A stretch of DNA of 10,845 nt from contig JAHWKC010000059.1 of the NCBI GenBank assembly GCA_019348095.1, forward strand, positions 1 through 10,845, given 5' to 3'. Positions 1 through 8,577 of this stretch are shown here, piece by piece. The notes under the pieces are model-generated. The model was not told the origin of the DNA. It made no database searches and saw nothing but the letters and a program-made list of their open reading frames with translations. Made by a program: the position numbers and the translations under genes. Within the stretch, counting starts at the first letter, position 1, and each line of letters begins with the position of its first letter. The stretch comes from Pseudomonadota bacterium (GTDB taxonomy: Bacteria; Pseudomonadota; Gammaproteobacteria; Xanthomonadales; Xanthomonadaceae).

Positions 1-2305
1 CACCCGCCTGCGCGAGGTGCAGGTGTTGCACGACCAGCTGCGCGGCCTGCTCGAAGACCCGCGTTTCGATCCGCCGCTGCAGCCGCGCGAGATCGCCGTG
101 TTGGCGCCGGACATCGACCCCTATGCGCCCTACATCGAAACCGTGTTCGGTGGCCTGTCCGGGCGCGCCGAGTTCATCCCCTACGCGTGGGCCGACGCCA
201 GCCCGCTGGCGGCCGAGCCGCTGGCCGAGGTGTTCCTGCGCCTGCTGGCCCTGCCGATCTCGCGCTTCGGCTTGAGCGAGGTGCTCGACCTGCTGGGAAC
301 ACCGGCGATCGCCGAACAGGCCGGTCTCGATACGCCGGCGCTGGAGCGCCTGCGCGGCTGGTTGTGCGACGCCGGCGTGCGCTGGGGGCTGGACGCGGCG
401 CATCGCCAGCGCCTCGACGCGCCACGGGATGACGCCTACACCTGGGCGTTCGCGCTGGACCGCCTGCTGCTCGGCCACGCCAGCGGCGCTGACGACGCCA
501 TCGCCGGCGTCGCGCCCTGGACCGGGCTGGAAGGCGGCGCACTCGATGCGCTCGATGCGCTGATCCGGCTGCTGCGCGTGCTGGCCCGGAACGAGCGCGC
601 GTTCGCCGCGGCGATGACGCCGGCGCATTGGCACGAGCGCCTGCTCGGGCTGCTCGCCGCGCTGCTGCCGCAGCGCCCGCGCGCGGATGCCGACCAGCGC
701 ACCCTCGATCGCCTGCGCACGCTGCTCAAGGACTTCGCCGACGCCGCGCAGCGCGCCGGTGTCGAGATGGCGGTGCCGCCGGAGGTGGTGCGTGCACATT
801 TCCAGGCCGTGCTCGGCGAGGCCGACACGCGTGCGCCACTGCTGACCGGCGGGGTCAGCTTCGGGCGGATGGTGCCGATGCGCTTGCTGCCGTTCCGCGC
901 GATCTGCGTGCTCGGCATGAACGATGGCGACTACCCACGGCGTGATCCGGCCGGCGGGCTCAACCAGCTCACCGCCGAGCTCGGCACCGGCGCACGCCGC
1001 CGCGGTGACCGCTCGCTGCGCGACGACGATCGTTTTTTGTTCCTGCAGTTGTTTGCCGCGGCGGCCGACGTGTTCTACCTCAGCTATCTGGGCGCAGACC
1101 CGCGCGATGGCAGCGAGCGCGAGCCGTCGGTGCTGGTGTCGGAACTGCTCGATGTCTCCGCGCGCTACCACGCGGCGGCCGACCAGGCCCGCGAGGCGCT
1201 GGTGGTGCGGCATCCACTTCAGCCGTTCGCACCGGGCGCGTTCGGCGCGGCCGACGACGAGGCGATGCCCGAGCCGCGCCGCTTCAGCTACCGCGACGAG
1301 TGGCGCCCGGCCGCAGCGGCCGCGCACGGCGCGCGCCACGAACTCGGCGCGTGGCTGGCATCGCCGCTGCCACCAACCGGCGATACGGACACCCTGTCGC
1401 TGGCCGAGCTGCGCGCATTCCTGCGTGATCCGCCGCTGGCCTTCCTGCGCCAGCGACTTGGCCTGCGCCTGCCTGAGGGCGCCGATGCCGCGGTCGATGT
1501 CGAGCCGCTGGCGCTGCCCGGCCGCGGCCTGCAGCGCCACCACCTGCAGCAGGCGGTGTTCGAGGCCTGCGCACGCGGCGGCATCGACACCTTGCATGCG
1601 CAGTTGCGCGCGCGCGCACTGCTGCCATCCGGCCCGCTCGGCGAGCGCCAGCTGGAGCAGTTGCTAGCCGAGGTGCAGCCGTATGCCGATGCGTTTTCCA
1701 ACTGGTGCGGCGGCGATGAGCAGCCACGCATGTTCGAGCTCGACCTGGGCGAGGTCCAGCTGCACGGGCGGCTCGAGGCGCTGTACCCGGCCGGCCTGGC
1801 GCGGTTCCGCTTCGACACCCTGCACGGGCCGGCGCAGATCGCGCACGGGCTCGACTGGCTGGTGCTGTCGGCGCTCGGCGAGCGGCTGCCGCTGGCGCAG
1901 TTCGCCAAGGCCGCAAGTGGCGCGGGGCCGCATCTGCGCGAGGCGATCGCGCCGGAGCAGGCGCGCGCCGCCCTGCGTGCGCTGCTGACCCTGCGCGCCT
2001 GGGGCCTGCGCGAACCGCTGCCGTTTTTGCCGCGCGCCGGCTGGCTCTGGTACGAATGCGAACTGGCCGGCAAGGACGGCTGGGCCAAGGCCGAGGCGCA
2101 ATGGCACGGCGGCCGCAGCTGGGGCGAAGGCGCGACGGTCAGCGCCGAGCTGGCGTTGCGCGGGCGCGACCCGTTCGCCGATGCGGAGCTGGGCGAATCG
2201 TTCCGCGAGATCGCGCGGCTGGTATTCGGCGCGGTCGTGCACGGCCGCAGCGAGGAATTCGGCGACGCCGACGCAGGCGCCGACGTGGCGGGGGCGAGCG
2301 CATGA
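1..2305 (+). CDS. recC: RecBCD subunit RecC, 5'-truncated by window edge
   Basis: RecC is the non-catalytic subunit of exonuclease V; in E. coli it splits the duplex and scans for Chi. The frame is open from base 2 with no in-frame start that looks real, so the N-terminus lies outside the window. About 767 codons are visible; E. coli RecC has 1122 residues, so roughly the first third is missing. Counting from base 2, conserved RecC blocks are: an opening LREVQVLHDQL segment, REIAVLAPDIDPYAPYIETVFG, the block ending GMNDGDYPRR (about 305-313), RRGDRSLRDDDRFLFL (about 333-348), and a YLSYLGADPRDGSEREPSVLV segment. The C-terminal part corresponds to the degenerate nuclease-like fold of RecC. The stop TGA overlaps the recB start as ATGA, which implies translational coupling. 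No frameshift is seen. Identification is firm; it rests on recalled family motifs. Confidence 0.96.
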   Translation, partial: TRLREVQVLHDQLRGLLEDPRFDPPLQPREIAVLAPDIDPYAPYIETVFGGLSGRAEFIPYAWADASPLAAEPLAEVFLRLLALPISRFGLSEVLDLLGTPAIAEQAGLDTPALERLRGWLCDAGVRWGLDAAHRQRLDAPRDDAYTWAFALDRLLLGHASGADDAIAGVAPWTGLEGGALDALDALIRLLRVLARNERAFAAAMTPAHWHERLLGLLAALLPQRPRADADQRTLDRLRTLLKDFADAAQRAGVEMAVPPEVVRAHFQAVLGEADTRAPLLTGGVSFGRMVPMRLLPFRAICVLGMNDGDYPRRDPAGGLNQLTAELGTGARRRGDRSLRDDDRFLFLQLFAAAADVFYLSYLGADPRDGSEREPSVLVSELLDVSARYHAAADQAREALVVRHPLQPFAPGAFGAADDEAMPEPRRFSYRDEWRPAAAAAHGARHELGAWLASPLPPTGDTDTLSLAELRAFLRDPPLAFLRQRLGLRLPEGADAAVDVEPLALPGRGLQRHHLQQAVFEACARGGIDTLHAQLRARALLPSGPLGERQLEQLLAEVQPYADAFSNWCGGDEQPRMFELDLGEVQLHGRLEALYPAGLARFRFDTLHGPAQIAHGLDWLVLSALGERLPLAQFAKAASGAGPHLREAIAPEQARAALRALLTLRAWGLREPLPFLPRAGWLWYECELAGKDGWAKAEAQWHGGRSWGEGATVSAELALRGRDPFADAELGESFREIARLVFGAVVHGRSEEFGDADAGADVAGASA

Positions 2306-5300
2306 ACGCCGAAGGCCACACCGCCCCCATTGATCCCTACCTCGATGTGCCGCTGGAGGGGCTGCAACTGATCGAGGCCAGCGCCGGCACCGGCAAGACC
2401 TACACCCTGGCGACGCTGGTCACCCGGCTGGTGATCGAACGCAGCCTGCGCGTCAGCCAGATCCTCGCGGTCACCTTCACCGAGGCGGCCACGCAGGAAC
2501 TGCGCGAACGGCTGCGCCAACGCTTCGCGCTTGCCGCGCGCGTCGCTGAACACATCGCCGCCGGCCCGTCCATACCTGGCGACAGCAGCGGCGCCGGCGG
2601 TGCCGAAGCCGAGCTGACCCGCACGCTGATCCAGCGCCAGCTGCAGCACGAGGACGCGGCATCGTTGCGGGCGCGGCTGCAGCGCGCCGCGCACGAGATC
2701 GACCTGGCCGCGGTGTTCACCATCCACGGCTTCTGCGCCCGCGTGCTGGGCGAGCACGCACTGGAGACCGGGCAGGCGTTCGTGCGGCCGGAGATGATCG
2801 GCAGCGATCGCGAGCTGCGCGACGAGGTCGCGCACGATCTGTGGCGCGCATGCGGTGCCGACCCGGCCAGCGCCGAGTTGCTGCAGGCACAGTGGTCGGG
2901 GCCTGATCAGCTGGCCGACGACCTCGGCGGCTTGTTGCGCGCGCCGCAGTTGCTGCCGGCGCTGCCCGAGGCCAGCCCCGATCCGCTGCCGGCGGTGCTC
3001 GGCGCGCTGGAGACGCTGCGAGAGGAATTCGTGCGGCATGGCGAGGAGGCCCGTACGGCGCTCGATGCCGCCATCGCCGGGATGGTGATCGACGGCCGCA
3101 AGGCGCGTGCGGCGAGTTCCGACAAGGCCTGGGCGGCGTTGGCAGCGGGTCTCGCCAGTGGCCGGCTGGCGCGCACTGACGACCATCTCGACAAGCTCAC
3201 CCCGGCGCGCCTGCGCGAGTGCGCCAAGGCCGGCGCCGAGCACAGGCTGCCGACCTCGCCGCTGTTCGACGCACTGGCCGATTGGTTCGCCGCCGACGAC
3301 GCGCGTGCGCGGTGGTTGGAGCAATGCGGGCTCATCCTGGTCCACCGCGTGCGTGATCAAGCCGCCGTTCGCCTCGCCCGCCTCAAGCGCGTGCGCCGCG
3401 TGCAGACTTTCGACGACCTCATCGACGGCGTCGCCGCCGCACTCGAGGGTCCGCACGGCGAGGCGCTGGCCGAACAGCTGCGCGCGCGCTACGCGGTCGC
3501 GCTGGTCGATGAATTCCAGGACACCGACGCGCGCCAGTGGACGATCTTCGAACGCGTGTTCGGCGCGGGCAACCTGTTCCTGATCGGCGACCCCAAGCAG
3601 GCGATCTACCGCTTCCGTGGCGGCGACGTGCACACCTACCTCGCGGCCGCCGACCAGGCGATCCGGGCGCCCGCGCTGGGCCGGAACTTCCGCTCGCGCC
3701 CGGCGCTGCTGCGCGCGGTCGGGGCCTTGTACCGGCACGCCGGCGAGGCCGCGTTCGTCGATCCGCGGATCCGCTTCCAGGCCATGCAGCCCGGCGGCCG
3801 CAGCAGCGATGCCAACTTCCAGCGAGACGGGCGCGTGGCGCCGGCACTGACGGTGCGGCTGCTGCCACCACCGGACGACGGTCGCAAGCAGCCTCAGTGG
3901 AATGCGCCCGAATCGCGCGAGCTCGCCACCCGCGCCTGCGTCGCCGAGATCCATGCACTGCTCGGCGAGGCCCGCGCCGGCCGCGCGTCGATCGGGCCGC
4001 GGCCGGTGCAGGCCGGCGACATCGCGGTGCTGGTGCGCAGCCACGACGAGGCCGCGCGCATGCAGGCCGGCCTCGGCGCGGCCGGTATTGCGGCGGTCGC
4101 GGCGGGCCGGCAGAGCCTGTTCGCGACCGCGCAGGCCATCGAGCTGCTGACCGTGTTCGAAGCGCTGCTGCAGCCCGGCGACGAAGGCCGCCTGCGCGCG
4201 GCGCTGGCGACGGTGCTGCTCGGGCTCGATGCCGAAGCGGTCGCCCGCCTGGACGAGGATCCGGGTTGGCAACAGACATGGCAGTCGCGCGCGCTGGGCT
4301 GGCGCGAACGCTGGCAGCGGCACGGGCCGCTGGCGCTGGTCGCCGACATGTGCGCGCAGCACGCGCCGCGCCTGCTCGGGCTGGTCGACGGCGAGCGCCG
4401 GCTGAGCAACCTGCTGCAAATCGGCGAGGCGCTGCAGGACGCCGACGCGCGCGCACTGGGCCTGCACGGGCTGGTCGACTGGCTGCGCACGCGCATCCGC
4501 GATGCCGATCCGAACGACGAGCAGCAGCAACTGCGGCTGGAGTCGGACGCACGCCGGGTGCAGATCGTCACCCTGCACAAGAGCAAGGGGCTGGAGTACC
4601 CGCTGGTGTTCCTGCCGTTCGCCGGCATCGGCAAGGAGCCGCGCAGCCGGCGCTGGTGCGAGGTGCCGGGCGACACCGGCCGGGTGCTGCACCTGCGCCC
4701 CGATGACGAGGCCGTTGCTGCGTGGAGGCGCGAGGAGCGCGCCGAGGACGCGCGCCTGCTCTACGTCGGCCTGACCCGCGCGCAGCAGGCGCTGTGGCTG
4801 GCCAGCGGCCCGCTGTACAAGGCGGCCGACACGCCGCTGGCGGCGATGCTGGCGGACTTGCAGGCCCTGTCGGCCGACAATGCAGGCGCGGTCGTGATCG
4901 ACGACAGCGGCGCGCCGCCGACCCGCCTCACCGCCCTGCCGCCGCAGCACGCCGCCGGGTTGCCCGAGGCGCGGCGCCCGCAGCGGGTGCTGTCGCGCGA
5001 CTGGTGGGTCTACAGCTTCACCCAACTCGCGCGCGCCGGCCGCGGCGAAGCCGAAGCGGCGGCGCCCGAGCCGGCCACCCCTGTCGTCACACTCGAACGC
5101 GGCGCCGATGACGAGCCCGACACGCCCGCCGCGGACGGCATTGCCGCGGACGGCAGCGGCGCGCAGGGCAGTACCGCAGTCGCGACGCCCGGCGGCGCGC
5201 GCTTCTCCGGCAGCCGCTTCGGCAATGTGCTGCACGAGGCACTGGAGCATGTCGACTTCGCCGCCTGGCGCGACTGGCGCGACGATGCGCCACCCCCTGG

Positions 5301-5937
5301 GCAGGCCGCGCCGCTGCGCGATGCGTTGCGCGCCGCGGGATACGCCGAGGGCGAGCTCGATGACGGCGTCATGCAGCTGGCCGGGCTGATCGGAAGCACG
5401 TTGACCGTCGCCCTGCCCGAAGGCGCACGCCTGTGCGCGGTGCCATTGCAGGCGCGGCGCGCCGAGATGGAGTTCCACTTCGCGCTGCAGCCGACCGACG
5501 TCGAGGCGCTGCTGGCGACGCTGCATGCCCACGGGGTGGTGCCGCAGCGCCATGCCTTCGGGGCGCGGCACCGGCTGGAAGGTCTGATGACCGGCAAGAT
5601 CGACCTGGTCTACGAACACGCCGGCCGCTACTACGTGCTCGACTACAAATCCAACCGCCTGCCGGGCTATGACGCCGCCACCCTGGAGCGTGCGATGGCC
5701 GACAGCGAGTACACCCTGCAGGCGCTGATCTACACCCTCGCGCTGCACCGCTGGCTGCGCTTCCGGCGCGGGGCCGAGTACGACTACGCGCGCGATTTCG
5801 GCGGCGTGCGCTACCTGTTCTGCCGCGGCCTGGACGCGCAGGCCCGGCCCTCGCCCGGCATCCACGCGCACACTCCGGCGCCGGCGCTGGTGGATGCACT
5901 CGATGCCCTGTTCGGTGCGCACGGAGGCCGCGCATGA
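2302..5937 (+). CDS. recB: RecBCD helicase/nuclease subunit RecB
   Basis: RecB is the 3'-5' SF1A helicase and the only nuclease of RecBCD, acting on double-strand DNA ends. The product is 1211 residues (E. coli 1180). The ATG was chosen because it overlaps the recC stop (ATGA) and puts Walker A near the N-terminus as usual. Helicase motifs in order: Walker A ASAGTGKT (26-33), Ia TFTEAAT (58-64), TIHGFC (140-145), II VDEFQDTD (402-409), III LIGDPKQAIYRFRGGD (from 427), IV GRNFRSRP (460-467), V HKSKGLEYPLVF (from 759), VI YVGLTRAQ (821-828). An Ala/Gly/Asp-rich linker (about 934-965) leads to the C-terminal nuclease: His978, Asp1101 (GKID), Asp1114-Tyr-Lys1116 (LDYKSN) and QALIY (1140-1144). 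These match E. coli H956, D1067, D1080 and K1082, so the nuclease should be active. The stop overlaps recD. Confidence 0.98.
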   Translation: MNAEGHTAPIDPYLDVPLEGLQLIEASAGTGKTYTLATLVTRLVIERSLRVSQILAVTFTEAATQELRERLRQRFALAARVAEHIAAGPSIPGDSSGAGGAEAELTRTLIQRQLQHEDAASLRARLQRAAHEIDLAAVFTIHGFCARVLGEHALETGQAFVRPEMIGSDRELRDEVAHDLWRACGADPASAELLQAQWSGPDQLADDLGGLLRAPQLLPALPEASPDPLPAVLGALETLREEFVRHGEEARTALDAAIAGMVIDGRKARAASSDKAWAALAAGLASGRLARTDDHLDKLTPARLRECAKAGAEHRLPTSPLFDALADWFAADDARARWLEQCGLILVHRVRDQAAVRLARLKRVRRVQTFDDLIDGVAAALEGPHGEALAEQLRARYAVALVDEFQDTDARQWTIFERVFGAGNLFLIGDPKQAIYRFRGGDVHTYLAAADQAIRAPALGRNFRSRPALLRAVGALYRHAGEAAFVDPRIRFQAMQPGGRSSDANFQRDGRVAPALTVRLLPPPDDGRKQPQWNAPESRELATRACVAEIHALLGEARAGRASIGPRPVQAGDIAVLVRSHDEAARMQAGLGAAGIAAVAAGRQSLFATAQAIELLTVFEALLQPGDEGRLRAALATVLLGLDAEAVARLDEDPGWQQTWQSRALGWRERWQRHGPLALVADMCAQHAPRLLGLVDGERRLSNLLQIGEALQDADARALGLHGLVDWLRTRIRDADPNDEQQQLRLESDARRVQIVTLHKSKGLEYPLVFLPFAGIGKEPRSRRWCEVPGDTGRVLHLRPDDEAVAAWRREERAEDARLLYVGLTRAQQALWLASGPLYKAADTPLAAMLADLQALSADNAGAVVIDDSGAPPTRLTALPPQHAAGLPEARRPQRVLSRDWWVYSFTQLARAGRGEAEAAAPEPATPVVTLERGADDEPDTPAADGIAADGSGAQGSTAVATPGGARFSGSRFGNVLHEALEHVDFAAWRDWRDDAPPPGQAAPLRDALRAAGYAEGELDDGVMQLAGLIGSTLTVALPEGARLCAVPLQARRAEMEFHFALQPTDVEALLATLHAHGVVPQRHAFGARHRLEGLMTGKIDLVYEHAGRYYVLDYKSNRLPGYDAATLERAMADSEYTLQALIYTLALHRWLRFRRGAEYDYARDFGGVRYLFCRGLDAQARPSPGIHAHTPAPALVDALDALFGAHGGRA
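5923..5927 (+). promoter_or_regulatory. Shine-Dalgarno site for recD
   Basis: A GGAGG core sits six bases before the recD ATG, inside the last codons of recB. Together with the ATGA overlap it supports the recD start chosen here. recC/recB has no equally clear site, only a G-run a few bases upstream of its ATG, so recD may have its own ribosome loading as well as coupling. Confidence 0.7.
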
Positions 5938-7838
5938 GCCTGCTCGATTCGCTGTACCGGCACGGCGGGCTGCGCGCGCTCGATCATGCGCTGGGCCAGA
6001 GCCTGCGCCGGCTGGGCCGCACCGAAAGCGGCGCCAGTGACAACGGCGGTGGCGATTCGGTGCTCGCCGCCGCCGCACTGGCCTCCTGCGCCATTGGCCA
6101 TGGCCACGCCGCGTTCGATCCCGCGCGCCCGCAGGTGCTGTTCGATGCCGCGGTCGCTTGGCCCGCACCGCAGGCGTGGCTGGATGCGCTGGGCGGTTCG
6201 CGCTGGGTCGGCACGCCCGCGCCGACCGAGCTCGCCCCGGCCGATGTGCCGCTGGTGCTGGAAGCCGGGCTGCTGTACCTGCGGCGCTACCGCGAATACG
6301 AGCGCCGCCTGGCCGCCGGGCTGCTGCGGCTGGCCGCGCAGTCGCCGGCGCGCTCGGACCCCGCCGCACTGGCGCCGCTGTTCGCCGCGCTGTTTCCGGG
6401 CGCGGCCGCGGGCGCCGGTGACCAACAGGCACGCGCGGCGGCCTTGGCGCTGCGTTGCGCGCTGCTGCTGGTCACCGGCGGGCCCGGCACCGGCAAGACC
6501 ACCACGATTGCGCGCTTGCTGTTGCTGCTGATCGCCCAGGCACGCCACGCCGGGAACGAGCCGCCGCGCATCGCGCTGGCCGCGCCGACCGGTCGCGCCG
6601 CCGAGCGCATGGCCGGCAGCCTGCGTCACGCGGTAGACGGCCTGCGCGAAGTGCCGGGGATCGATGCGGACCTGTGCGACGCGCTGCCGGCGCAGGCGCG
6701 CACGCTGCACCGCCTGCTCGGCACCATCCCCGACAGCCCGCACTTCCGCCACGACGCGGCACATCCGCTGCCGTTCGAGGTGATCGTGGTCGACGAGGCC
6801 TCGATGGTCGACCTGCCGCTGATGTGCAAGCTGGTCGAGGCGGTGGCCGATGGCACGCGGCTGGTACTGCTCGGCGATCCCGACCAGTTGCCGTCGGTCG
6901 AGGCCGGCGACGTGCTCGCCGCGATCGTGGCCGCGGCCGGGCCGGACGAGGCGTGGCCGCCGGCGCTCGCCGCGGAGCTCGCGCCGTTGTTGCCGGTCGG
7001 TCCCCGACCGGCCGCGGCCGGCGGCGGCAGGGAGCTCGACGCACCGCCGGATGGCGCAGCTGCCGCGGTGCTTGCCGGGCATCGGGTGCACCTGCGGCGC
7101 GGCTACCGGCAGAGCGAATCGCTCGATCTCGCGCCGCTCGCCGCCGCGGTGCGCGAGGGCGATGCCGATACCGCGCTGGCGCTGCTGCGCGGCGGCGAGC
7201 TGGCCGGCGTGCACTTTCACGAGGACCTGCTCGAGCCACTGGCCGGCGGCGTCGGCGAAGCGCTGCTGGGCGCCTGGCGCCCGCTGCTCCAGATCCACGA
7301 TCCGGCCGCCGCGCTTGCGCTGGCCGCGCGCGCGCGGCTGCTGACCGCGGTGCGCGAGGGCCCGCACGGCGCACGCACGCTCAATGCACGCATCGAGGAG
7401 GCACTGGCCGGGGCGCAGCACCCGCGCTACTACCATGGTCGGCTGCTGCTGATCACCGAAAACAGCTATCGCCACGGCCTGTTCAACGGCGACATCGGCG
7501 TTTGCCTGCGCGGCGAGGACGGCGTCATCGCCGCGTGGTTCGCCGGTGGCGAGGGCGTGCGCGGCCTGCATCCGGCCGCCCTGCCGGCGCACGAGGGCGC
7601 GTTCGCGATGACCGTGCACAAGGTCCAAGGCTCGGAGTTTGACCAGGTCTGGCTGCAGTTGCCGCGGCAGGACGGGCGCGGCTTGTCACGCGAACTGCTG
7701 TACACCGGCCTGACCCGTGCCCGCGATGCGCTGCACCTGTGCGCCAGCGAGCCGGTGCTGCGCGCCGCGCTGGCGCGCCGCACCGCGCGCGTGTCCGGAC
7801 TGGAGTGGCGCTTGCGCGCGGCACCGGGCTCGCCGTAG
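5934..7838 (+). CDS. recD: RecBCD helicase subunit RecD
   Basis: RecD is the 5'-3' SF1B helicase of RecBCD; in E. coli it drives the lead motor before Chi. The product is 634 residues (E. coli 608). The ATG overlaps the recB stop (ATGA) and follows a GGAGG site. After an N-terminal domain that contacts RecBC come Walker A GGPGTGKT (182-189), an APTGRAAERM block, Walker B VVDEASMVDLPLM (from 285), GDPDQLPSVEAGD (from 314), RRGYRQS, then the C-terminal NSYRHGLFNGDIG, MTVHKVQGSEFD (559-570) and YTGLTRAR (590-597). All helicase motifs are intact. A Pro/Ala/Gly-rich stretch before the RRGYRQS block contains a perfect DNA palindrome (6992-7012) and looks poorly conserved. It is the last gene of the operon: a 122-bp gap with REP hairpins follows. 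Confidence 0.98.
   Translation: MSLLDSLYRHGGLRALDHALGQSLRRLGRTESGASDNGGGDSVLAAAALASCAIGHGHAAFDPARPQVLFDAAVAWPAPQAWLDALGGSRWVGTPAPTELAPADVPLVLEAGLLYLRRYREYERRLAAGLLRLAAQSPARSDPAALAPLFAALFPGAAAGAGDQQARAAALALRCALLLVTGGPGTGKTTTIARLLLLLIAQARHAGNEPPRIALAAPTGRAAERMAGSLRHAVDGLREVPGIDADLCDALPAQARTLHRLLGTIPDSPHFRHDAAHPLPFEVIVVDEASMVDLPLMCKLVEAVADGTRLVLLGDPDQLPSVEAGDVLAAIVAAAGPDEAWPPALAAELAPLLPVGPRPAAAGGGRELDAPPDGAAAAVLAGHRVHLRRGYRQSESLDLAPLAAAVREGDADTALALLRGGELAGVHFHEDLLEPLAGGVGEALLGAWRPLLQIHDPAAALALAARARLLTAVREGPHGARTLNARIEEALAGAQHPRYYHGRLLLITENSYRHGLFNGDIGVCLRGEDGVIAAWFAGGEGVRGLHPAALPAHEGAFAMTVHKVQGSEFDQVWLQLPRQDGRGLSRELLYTGLTRARDALHLCASEPVLRAALARRTARVSGLEWRLRAAPGSP
6992..7012. repeat. Perfect 9-bp palindrome inside recD
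   Basis: GCCGGTCGG and its exact reverse complement CCGACCGGC are separated by TCC. The hairpin lies in the low-complexity Pro/Ala/Gly stretch of RecD, between the GDPDQL block and the RRGYRQS block. It could be an in-frame remnant of a short palindromic repeat, or chance in very GC-rich sequence. Confidence 0.45.
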
Positions 7839-7848
7839 CACGCTAGAA

Positions 7849-7870
7849 GTAGAGCGGAGCTTGCTCCGCT
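7849..7870 (+). repeat. GTAG-headed REP palindrome, copy 1 (3' of recD)
   Basis: A 22-nt element begins with GTAG, followed by a perfect 8-bp stem AGCGGAGC / GCTCCGCT around a TT loop. The GTAG head plus hairpin is the architecture described for SMAG-type REPs of Stenotrophomonas and other Xanthomonadaceae. It starts 10 bp after the recD stop and faces copy 2 in inverted orientation, so transcripts reading through could fold into a larger stem-loop. Likely roles, known for REPs generally, are 3' mRNA stabilisation or transcription attenuation. No T-run follows, so it is not a classic intrinsic terminator. Confidence 0.75.
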
Positions 7871-7893
7871 GTCGGCCGCGCCGGGGAAGCGAC

Positions 7894-7915
7894 AGTCGAG
7901 CAAGCTCGGCTCTAC
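7894..7915 (-). repeat. GTAG-headed REP palindrome, copy 2, inverted
   Basis: Read on the - strand this is GTAG, then AGCCGAGC, TT, GCTCGACT. It matches copy 1 except at three positions within the 22 nt, and a common CTGTCG follows the core. One stem pair is swapped from G-C to C-G relative to copy 1, and one pair is a mismatch. Copies 1 and 2 form a head-out inverted pair of 67 bp, like the doublet REP units of other bacteria. Confidence 0.72.
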
Positions 7916-7929
7916 GGCGCTGGAGTACG

Positions 7930-8034
7930 ATGACCGACCCGCAGCCGCACTTCCCACGCCATGGCAGATTCCTCCAAGCCCACGCGCGAACAGGCCGAAG
8001 CCGCCGTCCGCACCCTGCTCAGCTGGGCCGGTGA
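7930..8034 (+). other. Possible 34-codon leader ORF overlapping folE start
   Basis: ATG 7930 is preceded four bases upstream by GGAG (7922-7925), a better ribosome site than folE itself has. The ORF begins [12 protein letters not shown], runs across the folE ATG in another frame and ends at TGA 8034. Codons such as AGA, CGA and ACA are unlike the neighbours' usage, which argues against a conserved peptide. It may be a chance ORF, a leader that tunes folE translation, or the true upstream start of folE with a one-base sequence error between 7930 and 7961. Confidence 0.25.
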
Positions 8035-8551
8035 CGACCCCGCGCGCGAAGGCCTGCTCGACACCCCCAAGCGCGTCGTCGATGCCTACGGCGACTGGTT
8101 CCAGGGCTACAGCGCCGACCCGCGCGAATACCTGTCGCGCACGTTCGAGGAAGTGGCCGGCTACGACGAGTTGAACGTGCTGCGCGACATCGAGTTCGAG
8201 AGCCACTGCGAGCACCACATGGCGCCGATCATCGGCAAGGCCCACGTCGGCTACCTGCCCGACGGCAAGGTGGTCGGCATCAGCAAGCTGGCGCGCGTGG
8301 TGGAGGCCTATGCCCGGCGGCTGCAGGTGCAGGAAAAGCTGACCGCGCAGATCGCCGGGGTGATCCAGGACGTGCTGCAGCCGCGCGGGGTCGGCGTGGT
8401 GGTGGTCGGCGCGCACGAATGCATGACCACCCGCGGGGTGCACAAGCGCGGCGTCAGCATGATCACCTCCAAGATGCTCGGCAGCTTCCGCGAGGATGCG
8501 CGCACCCGCGCGGAGTTCCTGCGCTTCATCGATGTCGGGCCCGGGCGCTGA
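7961..8551 (+). CDS. folE: GTP cyclohydrolase I FolE
   Basis: FolE converts GTP to 7,8-dihydroneopterin triphosphate, the first step of tetrahydrofolate and pterin synthesis, as a cytosolic homodecamer with one zinc per subunit. The product is 196 residues, slightly shorter at the N-terminus than E. coli FolE (222). Family blocks are [19 protein letters not shown] (30-48), the [10 protein letters not shown] segment with zinc ligands Cys83 and His86, the [19 protein letters not shown] block, and [14 protein letters not shown] with the third ligand Cys154. The 71-residue spacing from Cys83 to Cys154 equals Cys110-Cys181 of E. coli, so this is a complete zinc-type FolE. ATG 7961 is the only start downstream of an in-frame TGA at 7931-7933; it lacks a clear Shine-Dalgarno site. 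A short out-of-frame ORF with a GGAG site overlaps the start (7930-8034). The gene stands alone between REP-bearing gaps. Confidence 0.97.
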   Translation: MADSSKPTREQAEAAVRTLLSWAGDDPAREGLLDTPKRVVDAYGDWFQGYSADPREYLSRTFEEVAGYDELNVLRDIEFESHCEHHMAPIIGKAHVGYLPDGKVVGISKLARVVEAYARRLQVQEKLTAQIAGVIQDVLQPRGVGVVVVGAHECMTTRGVHKRGVSMITSKMLGSFREDARTRAEFLRFIDVGPGR

Positions 8552-8577
8552 GCGCGGCGTCTATCGGGCGAGGACCC

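Noticed and set aside
1198..1205. E. coli Chi octamer GCTGGTGG, also at 5886-5893
   Set aside because: CTGGTG is a frequent codon pair here, so chance matches are expected, and the Chi sequence of this organism is not known.
1288..6432. A 1714-codon open frame on the - strand opposite recC, recB and recD
   Set aside because: It runs antisense to three well-conserved genes and its translation is Arg/Ala/Pro-rich with no motif. Long antisense frames are expected in very GC-rich coding DNA, where stops are rare.
5811..7628. A 605-codon open frame on the - strand opposite recD
   Set aside because: Same cause: antisense to recD helicase motifs, with an Arg/Gln-rich translation and no recognisable domain.
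7849..7915. Short CRISPR-like array from the paired repeats
   Set aside because: Only two units, in inverted and not direct orientation, palindromic, with no spacer series and no cas gene.
7839..7960. Promoter for folE in the recD-folE gap
   Set aside because: No convincing -35/-10 pair could be seen around the REP doublet; a GC-rich promoter cannot be called by eye.
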